Shown: piece after piece, positions 1 to 10,712 of the stretch
How positions within the stretch are numbered: position 1 is the stretch's first letter
Layout: the number at the start of each line of letters is the position of its first letter
NCBI GenBank assembly: GCA_008711295.1
Contig: VUYV01000020.1
Coordinates: forward strand, 249,558 to 313,557
Reading direction: 5' to 3'
DNA: 64,000 nt
Source of the DNA: Anarhynchus alexandrinus
Taxonomy: Eukaryota > Chordata > Aves > Charadriiformes > Charadriidae
Made by a program: the position numbers and the translations under genes
The notes under the pieces: model-generated
What the model saw: the letters and a program-made list of their open reading frames with translations, nothing else
The model's database searches: none
What the model was told of the DNA's origin: nothing

Positions 1-3000
1 CATTAAAAGTGATGAAGGTTTTACTTTTTGGCACTCTGGCCCATCTTCACAAACATATCATGTAAGTGTAAATTATTATTATTTCTTTGAAACAAACCAA
101 TTACAGGTGCCAGACAGTTTAGTGATCTCACCATGGTCTGTTTATGGCTGTTTAAAAATCATTGCTACAAAATATATTGCTGTGCACCAGTACATACAGC
201 TGTGTGAAGAGATTCCACTGGGGAAATGAACTTCCTGTCTGGCTATTCAGAATGCTCGCATAAGAAACATTAGTCACTTGAAATACCTTTACGAATCTTT
301 GAAAATGCTTGTGAAGTGATCAATTTGTGTGGTTTGGCTCTTTTTCATTCACAAAATAAACACAGCTGGCATAACTGCATAGAAATACAGCAAATAGCCA
401 TAAAAATACATATTTGGAAAGTCTGACCTATCTATTCTTCATCATCTATCTCATGCTAGTTAACTGTAGTTTAAGCAGTTACCTGAGGAACTTGATTTTG
501 CATTGTCTGCACTTACTGAGAGGTAACGTGCCAAGAAGCATAAGCAAACAAAAACTCAGCAGTTGTTTTCATCCATCTAACTTTATACTCTGTCTTCAAG
601 AGTGACTGTGAGAAGATACTTAAGGGTGAATAATAACAGGGCAAGCATGTCTTGCTCACTTTCCCAGCCTCTAAATGGTGAGCCTAATTTGACTTGTTTG
701 CATGGCAGCCCTCAATGGATCTCTCAAATATTTGTTGTCTTCCCTTGAGCCCATGTAAATTTCTTGCATCAGTAGCATCCTTTGGCAAAGGTGTCTGCAT
801 ACATATTTTGTGTTCTGTTCAAAAAGACCTCCTCCAGGTAGTTTTGGTTGCCAGTAGCTATATTTAGTGACTTAACAGTCTTATTTCTAACAGTTTTGAA
901 ATCTTCTGCAATGTCCCTCTTTGGTTAGTCCTAGCCTAATCAGACATACCTTCTGTAGGAGTTGTTAATGTTTATAAGGCATAAAAGTTCATTATTCATC
1001 ATCATAAAACAACAACCATTCTAGTTGTCTGTTTCTGAAATTTTTCCAATACTGAATTGCTGCTTTTGAAATGAAAGGTCCAAAACAGAACATACTGTTC
1101 ATGGGTGGACAAACAAAGGCTTTATGTTATGTTTTAGGTAGGCTTTATGTTATTGATTTGTATACTTTATGTAGTATGCTCTAGTACGTTATTCTCTATT
1201 ATATTATTCCTAATTAATTACTTGCATTTTCATTTGCCTTTTTAACAGCTGCCTAGTACTGAGCTAACGTTTTCATGCAGCTGCAGTGCTAAAGAGTTGC
1301 TCCTGAATAGAAATGGTCAGATTGGAGCCCATCATTTTTTGTTCATTACTTGGCATTTTTATTTTATTACCCTTTTGCTCTATCCTGTAAGGTCTTTCTG
1401 CAGCCCCTTATTGCCTATTCATGTCCTTACTTCAAAGAAAGTCATATCATTTGCAAGCTTTCACTATGAATTCTCCTGTGTCCAGTTTATTTATTAATAT
1501 TATAGCACATGGATCACAGCACAAAACCTATGAAGGATTACACTGGTCACCTTCTCTATTGGGATGGCATTTTGTCTCATACCACTTCCTATCTTTTAAT
1601 CAGTTACTGACCTTTGCCAAGACATTCCCTCTTATCTTATGTGAATGCTCAGTTTCTTTGCAGTTCTTCTTGGTGAGGGACTTCTCAAAAAAAAATCATA
1701 GAGATCCAAGTTGATTTCATCGTCAGCTTGTGTATGTCCTTACACTGCTTAAACCTTCCAAAAGCCCCCAACAGGTTTGTAATGCAGGTTTGGGGTTTTT
1801 TTTTACAGAAACCTGTCTAACTCCACACACACAGTGTATTTGTCCAGGTATCTCTAGTCCTTTTATTCATTATATAGTCTCTCCTTACTTCCTGCAACAG
1901 ATTATATGTTTACAACCCAGTAGTTTCACTGATCCCCTGACACCAATTTTGAAGGCTGGCGTCATTTTTGTTGCTTTCATCTTTAGGCACTGAGGAAGTT
2001 TTAAATGAGGACTTAGCTATTTTATCCCCAAACTCATTTTAACCTTTTTTTCTGAATACTGTTTGGTCCTGTTATCTTCTTAGCATCCAGCTTCTTAGCG
2101 TGTAACCTCTTTTGCAGCTTTTTAATTTGAGAAAATTCTTCTCTCCTGTAATTCTCTCCCTTACCCAAAAAGGCTCCATGGTAAGAATTTTACTATGTTC
2201 TTCTACAATAAATGCTAATGCAATGAATTCATGTAACTTCTTTGCAATGGCTTTTATAGCAGGGCCGTCATTTTGGTCATGTGGACTCTCACAATTTTTG
2301 GTCCTGCTGTATTGGAAGAAGGATTTAGCACTGATTTTGACTGTCTTAGTTGCTCCTTAAACATTTTTTGGATTCTGTAATTATATTTTTAGATCTACTT
2401 CATTATTATTATTTAATATTCCAGAGGTTTTGGTCCTTTCTCTATTCTGCATTTTAATACAACTTCAGCTATTTGAAGAACAGTTTTATTTTTAATAGAT
2501 TTTGACAATGTTCTTTAACATTTGTCAACTTTCTAAAACAGTTCTTGGAACAGATATATTTAGTCATAATCCAAAAAGTTACTTAGTTAAACTGGATACC
2601 TTATCCATTAGGCTGCCAAAGTGGTTCGGATTAATCAGATTAGAGAATTGGTTGTAAGTTGTAAGCAATAAGCTTTTGCTGATTTACTAGAAAATACTTT
2701 TTTTCTGCTGCAGAGTAGGTCCTGCTTTAAGGTTCTGTTTTACTTGTCTAAAGAATGTCTGTATCTCTTGTTTTCTTTCCCTCTTCTACTTCATGCAGCT
2801 CCCTAAGACAGGATTCAAGAGTGGACAGAAAATACCTTGCAAAGCTGAATGATGTGGTGATTAGTGATTTCTCTTCATATTGTTATGAAAAGATGCCTGA
2901 TCATAGATGCTATAGCAACAGATCCTCAATTCCACTCTGATTTCAACTCCTGAGATTCTGTGGGGTGAATTGCTTGAACTGTCCTTAGAATCAGAACAAA

Positions 3001-4130
3001 TACAGGGCATAGAAGTGAAATGTTCTTAAAGGACTCTGGCAAGAGCTAACACAGTTATTAAAAATGCTTAAAACCAAGCTACAATTCTACTCTAGATTCA
3101 GATTTAAAATAAGCTTTGTTTGGTTTGATTCAGTATGGAAAGTCATTAAAACAATTTTATTTTTCTCTTATCTTTCAAGGTTTGCATTACTGTACTTATG
3201 TATCTTAAAGCACTGTACATAGATGTGGCAGAAATGGAAATTAGAGGCCTATTTTGGCACTGCTTTGATGTGGAAGAACTGCATCTACATGCATCTATGT
3301 GCTTCAAACAGCTGTGACAAAAATCTATCTAGAATAAGAAGAGGATCAATACTTTCTGCTTGAATCAATATATCTTTACACATATACATATATACATTTA
3401 AAAAAATTCACTGCACACACTGACGATTATGTTTACTTTAGTGGGGTTTTGTAGTCGGATGTCATCATCTTCACCCACCAGAAATTATGGGGAAAGTTTG
3501 ATAAGAAAGCATCAAGAAAAGCACTATTAAAGAGTAGATCTCCTAAGTTACAAAAGAAGAGGGGAAAGGAATCTTCTCTCCTAATAGAAGTACAAAATTG
3601 ACTCTTAGAAGGGAATGTAATTATCCTTTTGCTCTGTCTCTCAGCCTACCTGTATTTGGCTGCAGTCTCTTTTGAATAAATGCTTTTTGCGTTGGCAGAG
3701 CAGAATTTGTTTCAAACTCATCCCTTAATTTCCTGAATACTTCATCTGTACTCAGGTGGCCCTAGTTTGATGAATATTGGTGGTTCCTAAAGAATGGGCA
3801 TTTTAGAAATGCTGAAGCAGTGCTCTCCAGAAAGAACTTTCCCTTCATGTGGTGCCTTTTTTTTTGGTTTATTTTAGTTCCCCCCCCCGCCTTGTTCCTT
3901 CGTAGAATAGGGGTGGAATGTGGAAGAGACTCATGCCATCAGGAAGGAGACTTGGCAGTCTGCTACACAGGTCTATTTCTTTTTGTGGGCATGCAAAAAT
4001 AAAGAGATAAGAGTGCTTCAGTGGCACCAATTTTTCTTTTTCCTATCTCGAGTGCTTTGCTGCTTACTCTTAGAATTCTTTTATTATGTCTTAATACTTT
4101 ATTGTGTCTTTTCTTTAGAGGAGAAAAACA

Positions 4131-4175
4131 GATCTTAAAGGCCCCTTCCAATCTAGACGATTCTATGATTCTATA
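4131..4175 (+). mobile_element. CR1 LINE 3' tail, very short
   Basis: About 45 bases match the CR1 3' end as known from birds: GATCTTAAAGG, then CCCCTTCCAATCTAGACGA, then the terminal TTCTATGATTCTATA. Nothing upstream of 4131 is recognisably CR1, so this is an extremely 5'-truncated insertion or the surviving end of a decayed one. The element reads on the + strand, opposite to the larger CR1 pair downstream. Confidence 0.8.
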
Positions 4176-4947
4176 AAACACATCAGGCACTTTGGCCTTT
4201 TTTTCACAGCCGACAGATAAGTAAGTGGTGGGGGAGATAATTTAAAAGTAAAAAGCAATATAGTATAAAAAAGTTTCAAAATTGATTCTTGCTACACCTT
4301 GGTAGAATTTACCAAAAGAAAATCAGTGTGTTTTACCTTTTGTATCTTCACCATTTTAGACTAGAAGCACTAGAAGGCAGAGGAATGTTCTCTACTGAAA
4401 AGCAGATTCTTACTTCATTTGGGATATTCAGTCACTCTGTAAATAAATGGCTATTTACTCTATTTCTCAAACTGTTTTCTTTGTGTGGTCTCCTTTCAAC
4501 TCTCACGGCTTATGTATAGTCTCATTAACTATACTGAGGTATGAAGACAGTGTAAACTCATTAGACAGCCACATCTTTTGTTGTTCCTCAGAGCCTACAG
4601 TATGTCCTGGACAGAGCATAAATATTACATTTGTTATTCTTCAGGAAGAAAAATTAAACTAGATTAATTTTTTTGGCTAAGATTAAAGGGAAGAAAAACC
4701 TTAGCAAAAAAAAAAAGTAAAACAAATCCTTCTGTGTTCTACATGAGGTAGCTGGAATAGGATGGCAAGAGAGATCAGTGTCGTGATACCTGGTAACAGG
4801 CACAACATAGAGAGAAATTTTTAAGTACAGTGTAAAAAAAGCTTATTTCCAGCTTTCAATAAGAAATAGACTCTGTTCTTCCTTTTGTTAACAAAACATA
4901 AGGCTGAAGAATATAACCTGTAAGTATCATTAAATACAAATTTAATG

Positions 4948-5940
4948 ACGTTGAGGTTGGAAGAAGGCCTCTAGAGACCATCTAGTCCAATTTCCCTGCT
5001 TGAAACAGTCAACTAGAGCAGGTTGTTTATGGCCATGTCCAATTGGGCCTTGAATATCTCCAAGAATGGAGACAACACAACCTCTCTGGGGAACCCCTTT
5101 CTGTGCTTTACCACCCTCACATTAATGAAGGTTTTGCTTACTTTTTTTAATGGAATTTTCTGGATTTCAGTTTGTGCCCATTGTTTCTTGTCCTTTCACT
5201 GGGCACCACTGAGAAGAGTCTGGTTCTGTCTTGTTTACTCCTTGCCATCAGGTATTTATACACATTGATAAGATCCCCCTGAGCTTTTTCTTCTCCATGT
5301 TAAACCATCCCAGCTTTCTCACCCTCTCCTTCTATGTCAGATGCTCCACTATTTTAACCATCTTTGTGGCCCTTTGCTGGGCTTCCTCCAGTATGTCCAC
5401 ATCTCTCTTGAACTGAGGAGCCCAGAGCTGGTGACAGCACTCCAGGGAAGGATCACCTCCCTCGGCCTGCTGGCAGCACTCTTTCTAATGTGGCTCAGAA
5501 GGCTTTGGATGACTCGTCGCAAGGGCACATTGCTGGGTCATGTTCGACTTGGTTCAACTTGGGTCTGTTCCTCTTTAAGTACAGGATTTTGCATCATGTC
5601 GCATCACCAAGGTCATTAATGAAGACGTTAAACATTATTTGATCCTTGGGATACACCACTAGTCACTGGCCTCCAGCTGGACTTCATGCTGCTAGTCATA
5701 ATGCTTTGAGACTGGCAGTTCATCTAGTTTTCAGTCCACCATACTGTGCATTTATCTAGTCCGTATTTCATCAGTTTGTCTATGAAGATGTTATGGAAGA
5801 TAGTGTCAAGTGCCTTTCCAAAGTGAAGGTAAAGTCCACCAATCTAGTCATCTCATCATGGAAGGCTATCTATCTCGTTAATCAAGCATGATTTCTACCT
5901 AAATGTATGCAGACTACTCTCTCACCTTCTTGTCCTTCAT
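4948..5940 (-). mobile_element. CR1 LINE fragment A (3' end to reverse-transcriptase region)
   Basis: On the minus strand the 3' end lies near 4948 (seen as GAGGTTGGAAGAAGGCCTCT on the + strand) and the element runs 5'-ward to about 5940. The + strand text carries the complement of typical bird CR1 sequence, for example CCCAGAGCTGGTGACAGCAC near 5421 and a 'gggatacaccactagtcactgg' type stretch near 5648. Reading the minus strand around 5880-5650 gives YLHFGKALDT, corresponding to the conserved CR1 YLDFSKAFDT reverse-transcriptase block, then WWTEN followed by a stop. The coding region is decayed and the element is an old 5'-truncated copy. It stops exactly where fragment B begins. Confidence 0.88.
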
Positions 5941-6690
5941 ATCACAGATTGGTAGAGGTTGGAAGGGACTGATGGATATCATCTTGTCCAACCCCCTGCT
6001 CAAGCAAGGTCAGGACTTGGCATTTCCCGTTGCAGAACTGTATGAGGTTCCTGTCAGACCATTTCTCCAGCTTGTCAAGATCTCTTTGGATGGCAGTGCA
6101 ACCTGCTGGTATATCAGCTGCCTGTCCCAGTTTTGTGCCATCAGCAAACTGCCCCATCACCCAGATTCTTAATAAAGATGTCAAACAGTATTGGACTTTG
6201 TATTGACCCCTGGGCTACACCAGATTTGCTTCCAACTAGACTTTGTACTGTGGATCACAACCCTCTGTTTTCAGTCCACCTCGCTGTCTGCTCATTGGCT
6301 TCTTTATGAGGATCTTACAGGAGACAGTGCTGAAAGCCTTACTGAATTCCAGGTAGACAGTGTCCACTGATGTCCCCAAATCTACCAAGCCAGTCATTTC
6401 ATCATAGGAGGTCAAGATCAAGTTGGTCAAGCATGACTTCCCCTTAGTGAATCTGTACTGACCACTTCCTCCATGTGTTAGGAAATGGCTTTGAGGAGGA
6501 TTTGCTTTATACCCTTTCCAAGGAACAAGGTGAGGCTAACCTGGATGCTTCTTTTTGCTCTTGCTGAAGATGGGACTGACATTTGGTTTCTGTCAGTCTT
6601 CAGGAACCTCTCGTGATAGCCTTGTCCTTTGAAAGATAGTTGAGATTTCAACAGGCAGCCTCTATTCTGTACCTTGTTCTTGAGGCTAGT
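5941..6690 (-). mobile_element. CR1 LINE fragment B (second copy, adjacent to A)
   Basis: A second CR1 3' end starts at 5941 (ATCACAGATTGGTAGAGGTT, then GGAAGGGACT on the + strand), directly abutting the interior of fragment A, in the same minus orientation. It extends 5'-ward to about 6690, through the region complementary to the reverse-transcriptase gene. Its sequence differs from fragment A in the shared region, so the two are separate insertions and not a recent duplication. The arrangement suggests that B inserted into A, or that the two are in tandem with the 5' part of A lost. Confidence 0.87.
5942..6430 (-). pseudogene. Decayed CR1 ORF2 reverse-transcriptase fragment in copy B
   Basis: Two open pieces on the minus strand encode recognisable CR1 reverse transcriptase. 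The 5' piece (6430-6236) contains YDEMTG and VYLEFSKAFSTVS, matching the family blocks YDEMTG and VYLDFSKAFDTVS. Between the pieces, in a frame with stops, QGSIQSPILFDIFIKNL corresponds to the family QGSILGPLLFNIFINDL. The 3' piece (6184-5942) contains FADGTKLG where the family has FADDTKLG, so one catalytic aspartate is replaced by glycine. It continues with AIQRDLDKLEKWSDRN. The distance from YLEF to FADG is about 207 bases, shorter than I expect for an intact element, so an internal deletion is likely. The missing aspartate, the stops and the 5' truncation make it inactive. Confidence 0.88.
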
Positions 6691-7647
6691 AACACACTTT
6701 TAACAAAGTATTGACTGTTATTTCTGCAATGGTAATTGTATCATATGTACAAAGAAGAATTAACAAAATAGCAAGAAAAAAGTTAGATTGGGGCAAAGTC
6801 TCCTCTCCAAAGTAAGGTATGTAAAGTAGGAAGCATAACTTCAATCTGTGATCCATCATCAAAATTAATATACTATCTTTACAAATTTAACCTATAACAT
6901 GAAGCTTGCTGCAAAGTTTAAGGAATAGTGTGATGAATTTAAGCTTATGTACATAGCCATTATATAGGTTTAGTGATGATCCCTACTCTGTGGTATGATT
7001 TAGGGTATATTTTCATTTGATATCTTTTGTTTTCAGAGGGAGCTTGAATTGTAGCTCTTTGTGCCACTTGGAGGTATCTCTTGTAGTATATTGGTAAATG
7101 TTGATGGGCTGTTGTCTAAGGAGGACATCCACCCATGTAGAGTTGCAAGCCCAGTTTATCATCTCTGTAAACATGTCCAATTGTGAATAAAATAATTTTA
7201 GTCCTTACCTCTGTGTATTCTTCTGGTTTGCCCCCTTTGTGTACCACAAGCTAGTGGTAATGCCGGTGAGTGAGAGATGCACCCCTGTGGTCACGTTCCT
7301 TGAGTGATGAGCAAGAGGGTATGTGTTCAACATTACCCTTCAGCAAACGTTTGTGGTTTTTTGCTTTGCAGAATCTGTGTTCAATTAGTCATAGAATTTT
7401 AACTCAAAACAGACCTCTGTAAAAAGAGGGAATGGATTTAAAGCTGCTTAGGATTTGTAAAATTATTATTCCCATAAGTTTAAACTGAGCAAGACATTTC
7501 AATTTAGAATGGTCTTGGAAAGGCACTACTAAAATATCTTGGTCCCCTAAATGATTTGATTTTTCTGTGACTGCTCCTAGGCCTAGGCCGTCTGCACATA
7601 CCATACTCCTATTTGTCATTGTAATGCTTTTCCAGAATGGTCTTTAG

Positions 7648-7842
<195 letters not shown>

Positions 7843-8120
7843 TAATATTTAAGTTAAGTACCAAGCAGTAACCTGTCAATCATATTAATTATTGAACTGT
7901 TTGTAAACAAATTTGTTTTAGTACTCAGTCTTTTTATTAACTTTTTCTTATTTCAAGAAATTAGTGATGCTGAAGTTCAACCCAGTTTTGAGCCAACCTC
8001 ATACAGCATAAGCTTGACATCTAAAAATTTAATTTCACCTGAAATATGCACAAAACATTTTTTGTTTGTTTGTTTTATTTTTATGAATAAAATGTAATAT
8101 TAAAATATGCATTTTTACAG

Positions 8121-8372
8121 CAAACTCTTCCTGTGGCACTAGTGTTGAAAGTGCTCTTCTTTGAATATTGTTTAAGTGGAGTTCAAAAGGAATTTCAGCT
8201 TTATTCTGTCAGATTTATTCAGTCCATGTATCAGATGTTCTGCTTAGATATGTTTCTTCCCAGTTCAACGGCTGATTTGCTGCAGACCAATTCTGTAACT
8301 TCCAAAGAAGCCTTGAAAACTCTAACTCAGTATTTTTGCAATGTAATTTTTTTTACTCAAGACAAAACATAA
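8121..8372 (+). other. Candidate alternative 3' terminal exon of TTC27 (open frame behind an acceptor)
   Basis: A T-rich tract followed by TGCATTTTTACAG (acceptor ends 8120) precedes an open frame of 83 codons ending in TAA (8370-8372). If the upstream exon (ending at 7800, phase 0) were spliced here, the frame would continue without a break: LLAFTS joined to QTLPVALVLKVLFF. The peptide has balanced composition (for example KEFQLYSVRFIQSMYQMF) and no low-complexity runs, but I do not recognise it and the normal protein continues with CLLSQPK instead. A variant poly(A) signal ATTAAA lies at 8759-8764 with a T/GT-rich stretch just after it. An isoform using this exon would lack the whole C-terminal TPR region. 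An open frame of this size also arises by chance in a window of this length, so this is a hypothesis. Confidence 0.22.
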
Positions 8373-8889
8373 TTTGCTTCTTTCCTCGATCTTTTTTGGG
8401 GTTGTGTGTTTTTCAACAGTATGTTATGGGGGGGAGAGAGAGTAGAGGAGGAAAGGCCAGTGATTGTATTGTCATTTTTGCTTACTTTCCACAATGTTAG
8501 ACTTCAGCTTAGGTGCAGTAAAGAGGGCTTGCTCTCATACCCAAGCCTTGTAGTCTGAGACCCTCTAGCCATAGTAGTGCCATCTGAAAAAGTAAATTCA
8601 CGTTAAGAGTTTCCAGATAGGATCTCAGCAAAAATCCCTTTGGTTTCAATTGAGCTAGAACTTTATCACTGACACAGTTATAATATTACAGTATAATTTT
8701 TTTTTCAGAAGTAATATTAATACAAATGTATGAAACTTCAAGACATGCATATAATTTCATTAAAACAAACCCTGCCATTTTTGTTGTTAAATTAATATAT
8801 TTTAAATTGAGGGGGTTCTGTGAAAACTCAGAATTTTGCTTCTTATATTGTATTTCCAGAATAATGAAACTAGGAGTGGGGTTTATTTA

Positions 8890-9538
8890 TGTCCTGGTTT
8901 GAGCAACACAGGGCTAATATGTCTTCTAATACTTGGGAAAACTGCACTTTTAGAAGACTCTAGTGTCTGAATTTGTGAAAATATTTACTTTATAGCCGGC
9001 TATGGTGTGTGGGTTTCAAGGTCTCAGTGTTTTCGAGCTCGCCAGGTGCAGGGATGAGGAGGAGTGAGGCCTGAGCACTTGACCCAAGCTGGCCAACAGG
9101 ATTATTTCACACCATGAACGTCACATTCAATATAAATTAGAAAGCTTCTGCGAAGTTCACTCTCTCCCTTGATGGCTGCCATCCTGAGAACTCCTTGCCC
9201 TAGTGCCGGACCCCTGAGGCCTTCCCTTTCTCCTGAAGTCATAGCGCTCACGGGGTCTGACGTTTGCTGTCCACTGCTGGGGGTGCACAGCTTCCTACTG
9301 ATAGAACTGGCTGAGTATAATCTTTGCATATTCTGTATTGGTAGTAGGATCAATATTGGTTCTTTAGTGCTATTAATGTTAATTATCTAGTCTTATTCTC
9401 TTAAATCTGTTTGTATTTCAACTCCCAGGTTTCCTTGTTTTTTCCTTGATTCCCGTTCCTGGGTGGGGAGGGGTCATCGGGTGATAGAATGATTGTCTAA
9501 ACGACAATAAATTGTTGTGGGTTTCTCAAACCATAACA
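8890..9538 (+). mobile_element. Solo LTR of an avian endogenous retrovirus
   Basis: The element is about 649 bases and begins TGTCCTGGTTTGAG and ends CTCAAACCATAACA. These ends form an imperfect 14-base inverted repeat (12 of 14 match) with the TG...CA termini of LTRs. Inside, TTGACCCAAGCTGGCCAACA near 9080 resembles the upstream region of common bird ERV LTRs. A TATA-like TATAAA lies at 9131-9136 about 50 bases further on. An AATAAA at 9506-9511 sits close to the 3' end. This order (U3 elements, TATA, poly(A) signal) gives + orientation. No internal retroviral coding sequence flanks it, so it is a solo LTR left by recombination. I could not find a clear target-site duplication. The subfamily is not assigned. 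Confidence 0.75.
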
Positions 9539-10692
9539 ACTTGTTTTAACACTTGAATTTTCAAACATTTAAACACTCTCCAGGTTTTACAGCAGAGGAG
9601 AGAAAGTCAAGGTAGCATGTATACTAGGCAAGAGAGAGAATCAGCTTTACTGTTATCTGACATTGCTTTAGAAATCATGTTACCTGTTGTCTGAGATGTA
9701 AGAGCTCTGTTGGCTGAATTCTTCATAATGATGAGAAAATTCAACTGCATTTTTCTGCCATCTAGTGGCTGATTCCTCAAAAATCACAGGAGAGCTGATG
9801 AACTTGCTCCTTAAATATTTATTGCAGTGACTGAGAGGAGCTGATGTTTTCATTCATTTATTTAATTATCTTTTTATAGAGCATCTAAGTCAGCTACAGA
9901 TTGCTTCGTGCTTGTAAGATCAGCAGCCACTATCAGGATAGATCTCCAGAGAAACACACCTGAAAGATATGTATAGGCTTCCCTATCATTTTGTGCTCTG
10001 AGTAGCAAAAAAGAAGTGTCTATAGCAATAAATGAACAGGAATGTAGATCTCTCTAATAGTGCAGAATTCAATGGACAGAAGTGACTTAGAGAGGTAGCT
10101 GGTAACCTAAAAATTAGAGAAAATAATAAATTTCATTATCAGAATAGTGTTCTTTTAAAATTTTGGTTAATGTTTCCAAATTAATGGGATGTAGGGACAC
10201 AATTCAATCTTACCATTATTTTCTCTTTTGATCTTGACCTATGTTTCAAAGACACAAACAAGAACAAGTATGAATTGTAACATGACCATCCCAAATGTTT
10301 CCTGGAAACTGAAAGCAGGAATCAGATATTAGCTTATATAATTTCTTTTCAATAAAAGCATCTTTTGTGGAGTTTGCACCTGAGCCTAAAATTGTGGATA
10401 GTCACTGCAGAATTTCATGATAAAATCTCTGAGCTCTTCTGCATCTTAGCTCTGAAACACCGAGGCAAGCAAATTCACCACTGTGCTCCCTGGCAGTAGG
10501 GATGTTCTGCGTGAATGTTAATACAGCCTTGGTTCTTATGGTGTCTGCTAGCTGAGTAAATCAGTGGCACCACAAACGTTATCACTTGTATTTAAGGTAT
10601 TTACCAAGCTCTGGTACTACCTAGTGAAACAGGCAAATGAGCACTGTATCAATGCTGCTCTAGTAATTTCTTTAGCATCATTTAAACTGCTA

Positions 10693-10712
10693 TGTGTGTG
10701 TGTGTGTGTGTG
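10693..10712. repeat. (TG)10 microsatellite
   Basis: Ten uninterrupted TG units lie within intronic sequence. Shorter TG/TA runs also occur near 13609-13628 and 48661-48675. Confidence 0.95.

Noticed and set aside
5903..6172. 89-codon + strand open frame
   Set aside because: It is the antisense shadow of the CR1 reverse-transcriptase remnant.
7190..7262. AATAAA followed by T/GT-rich text and a CA end, resembling the end of an LTR
   Set aside because: I could not find a matching 5' end or inverted repeat, so the assignment is unsupported.
9102..9353. Minus-strand 83-codon open frame with opposing + strand frame
   Set aside because: Both lie inside the solo LTR, which is non-coding.
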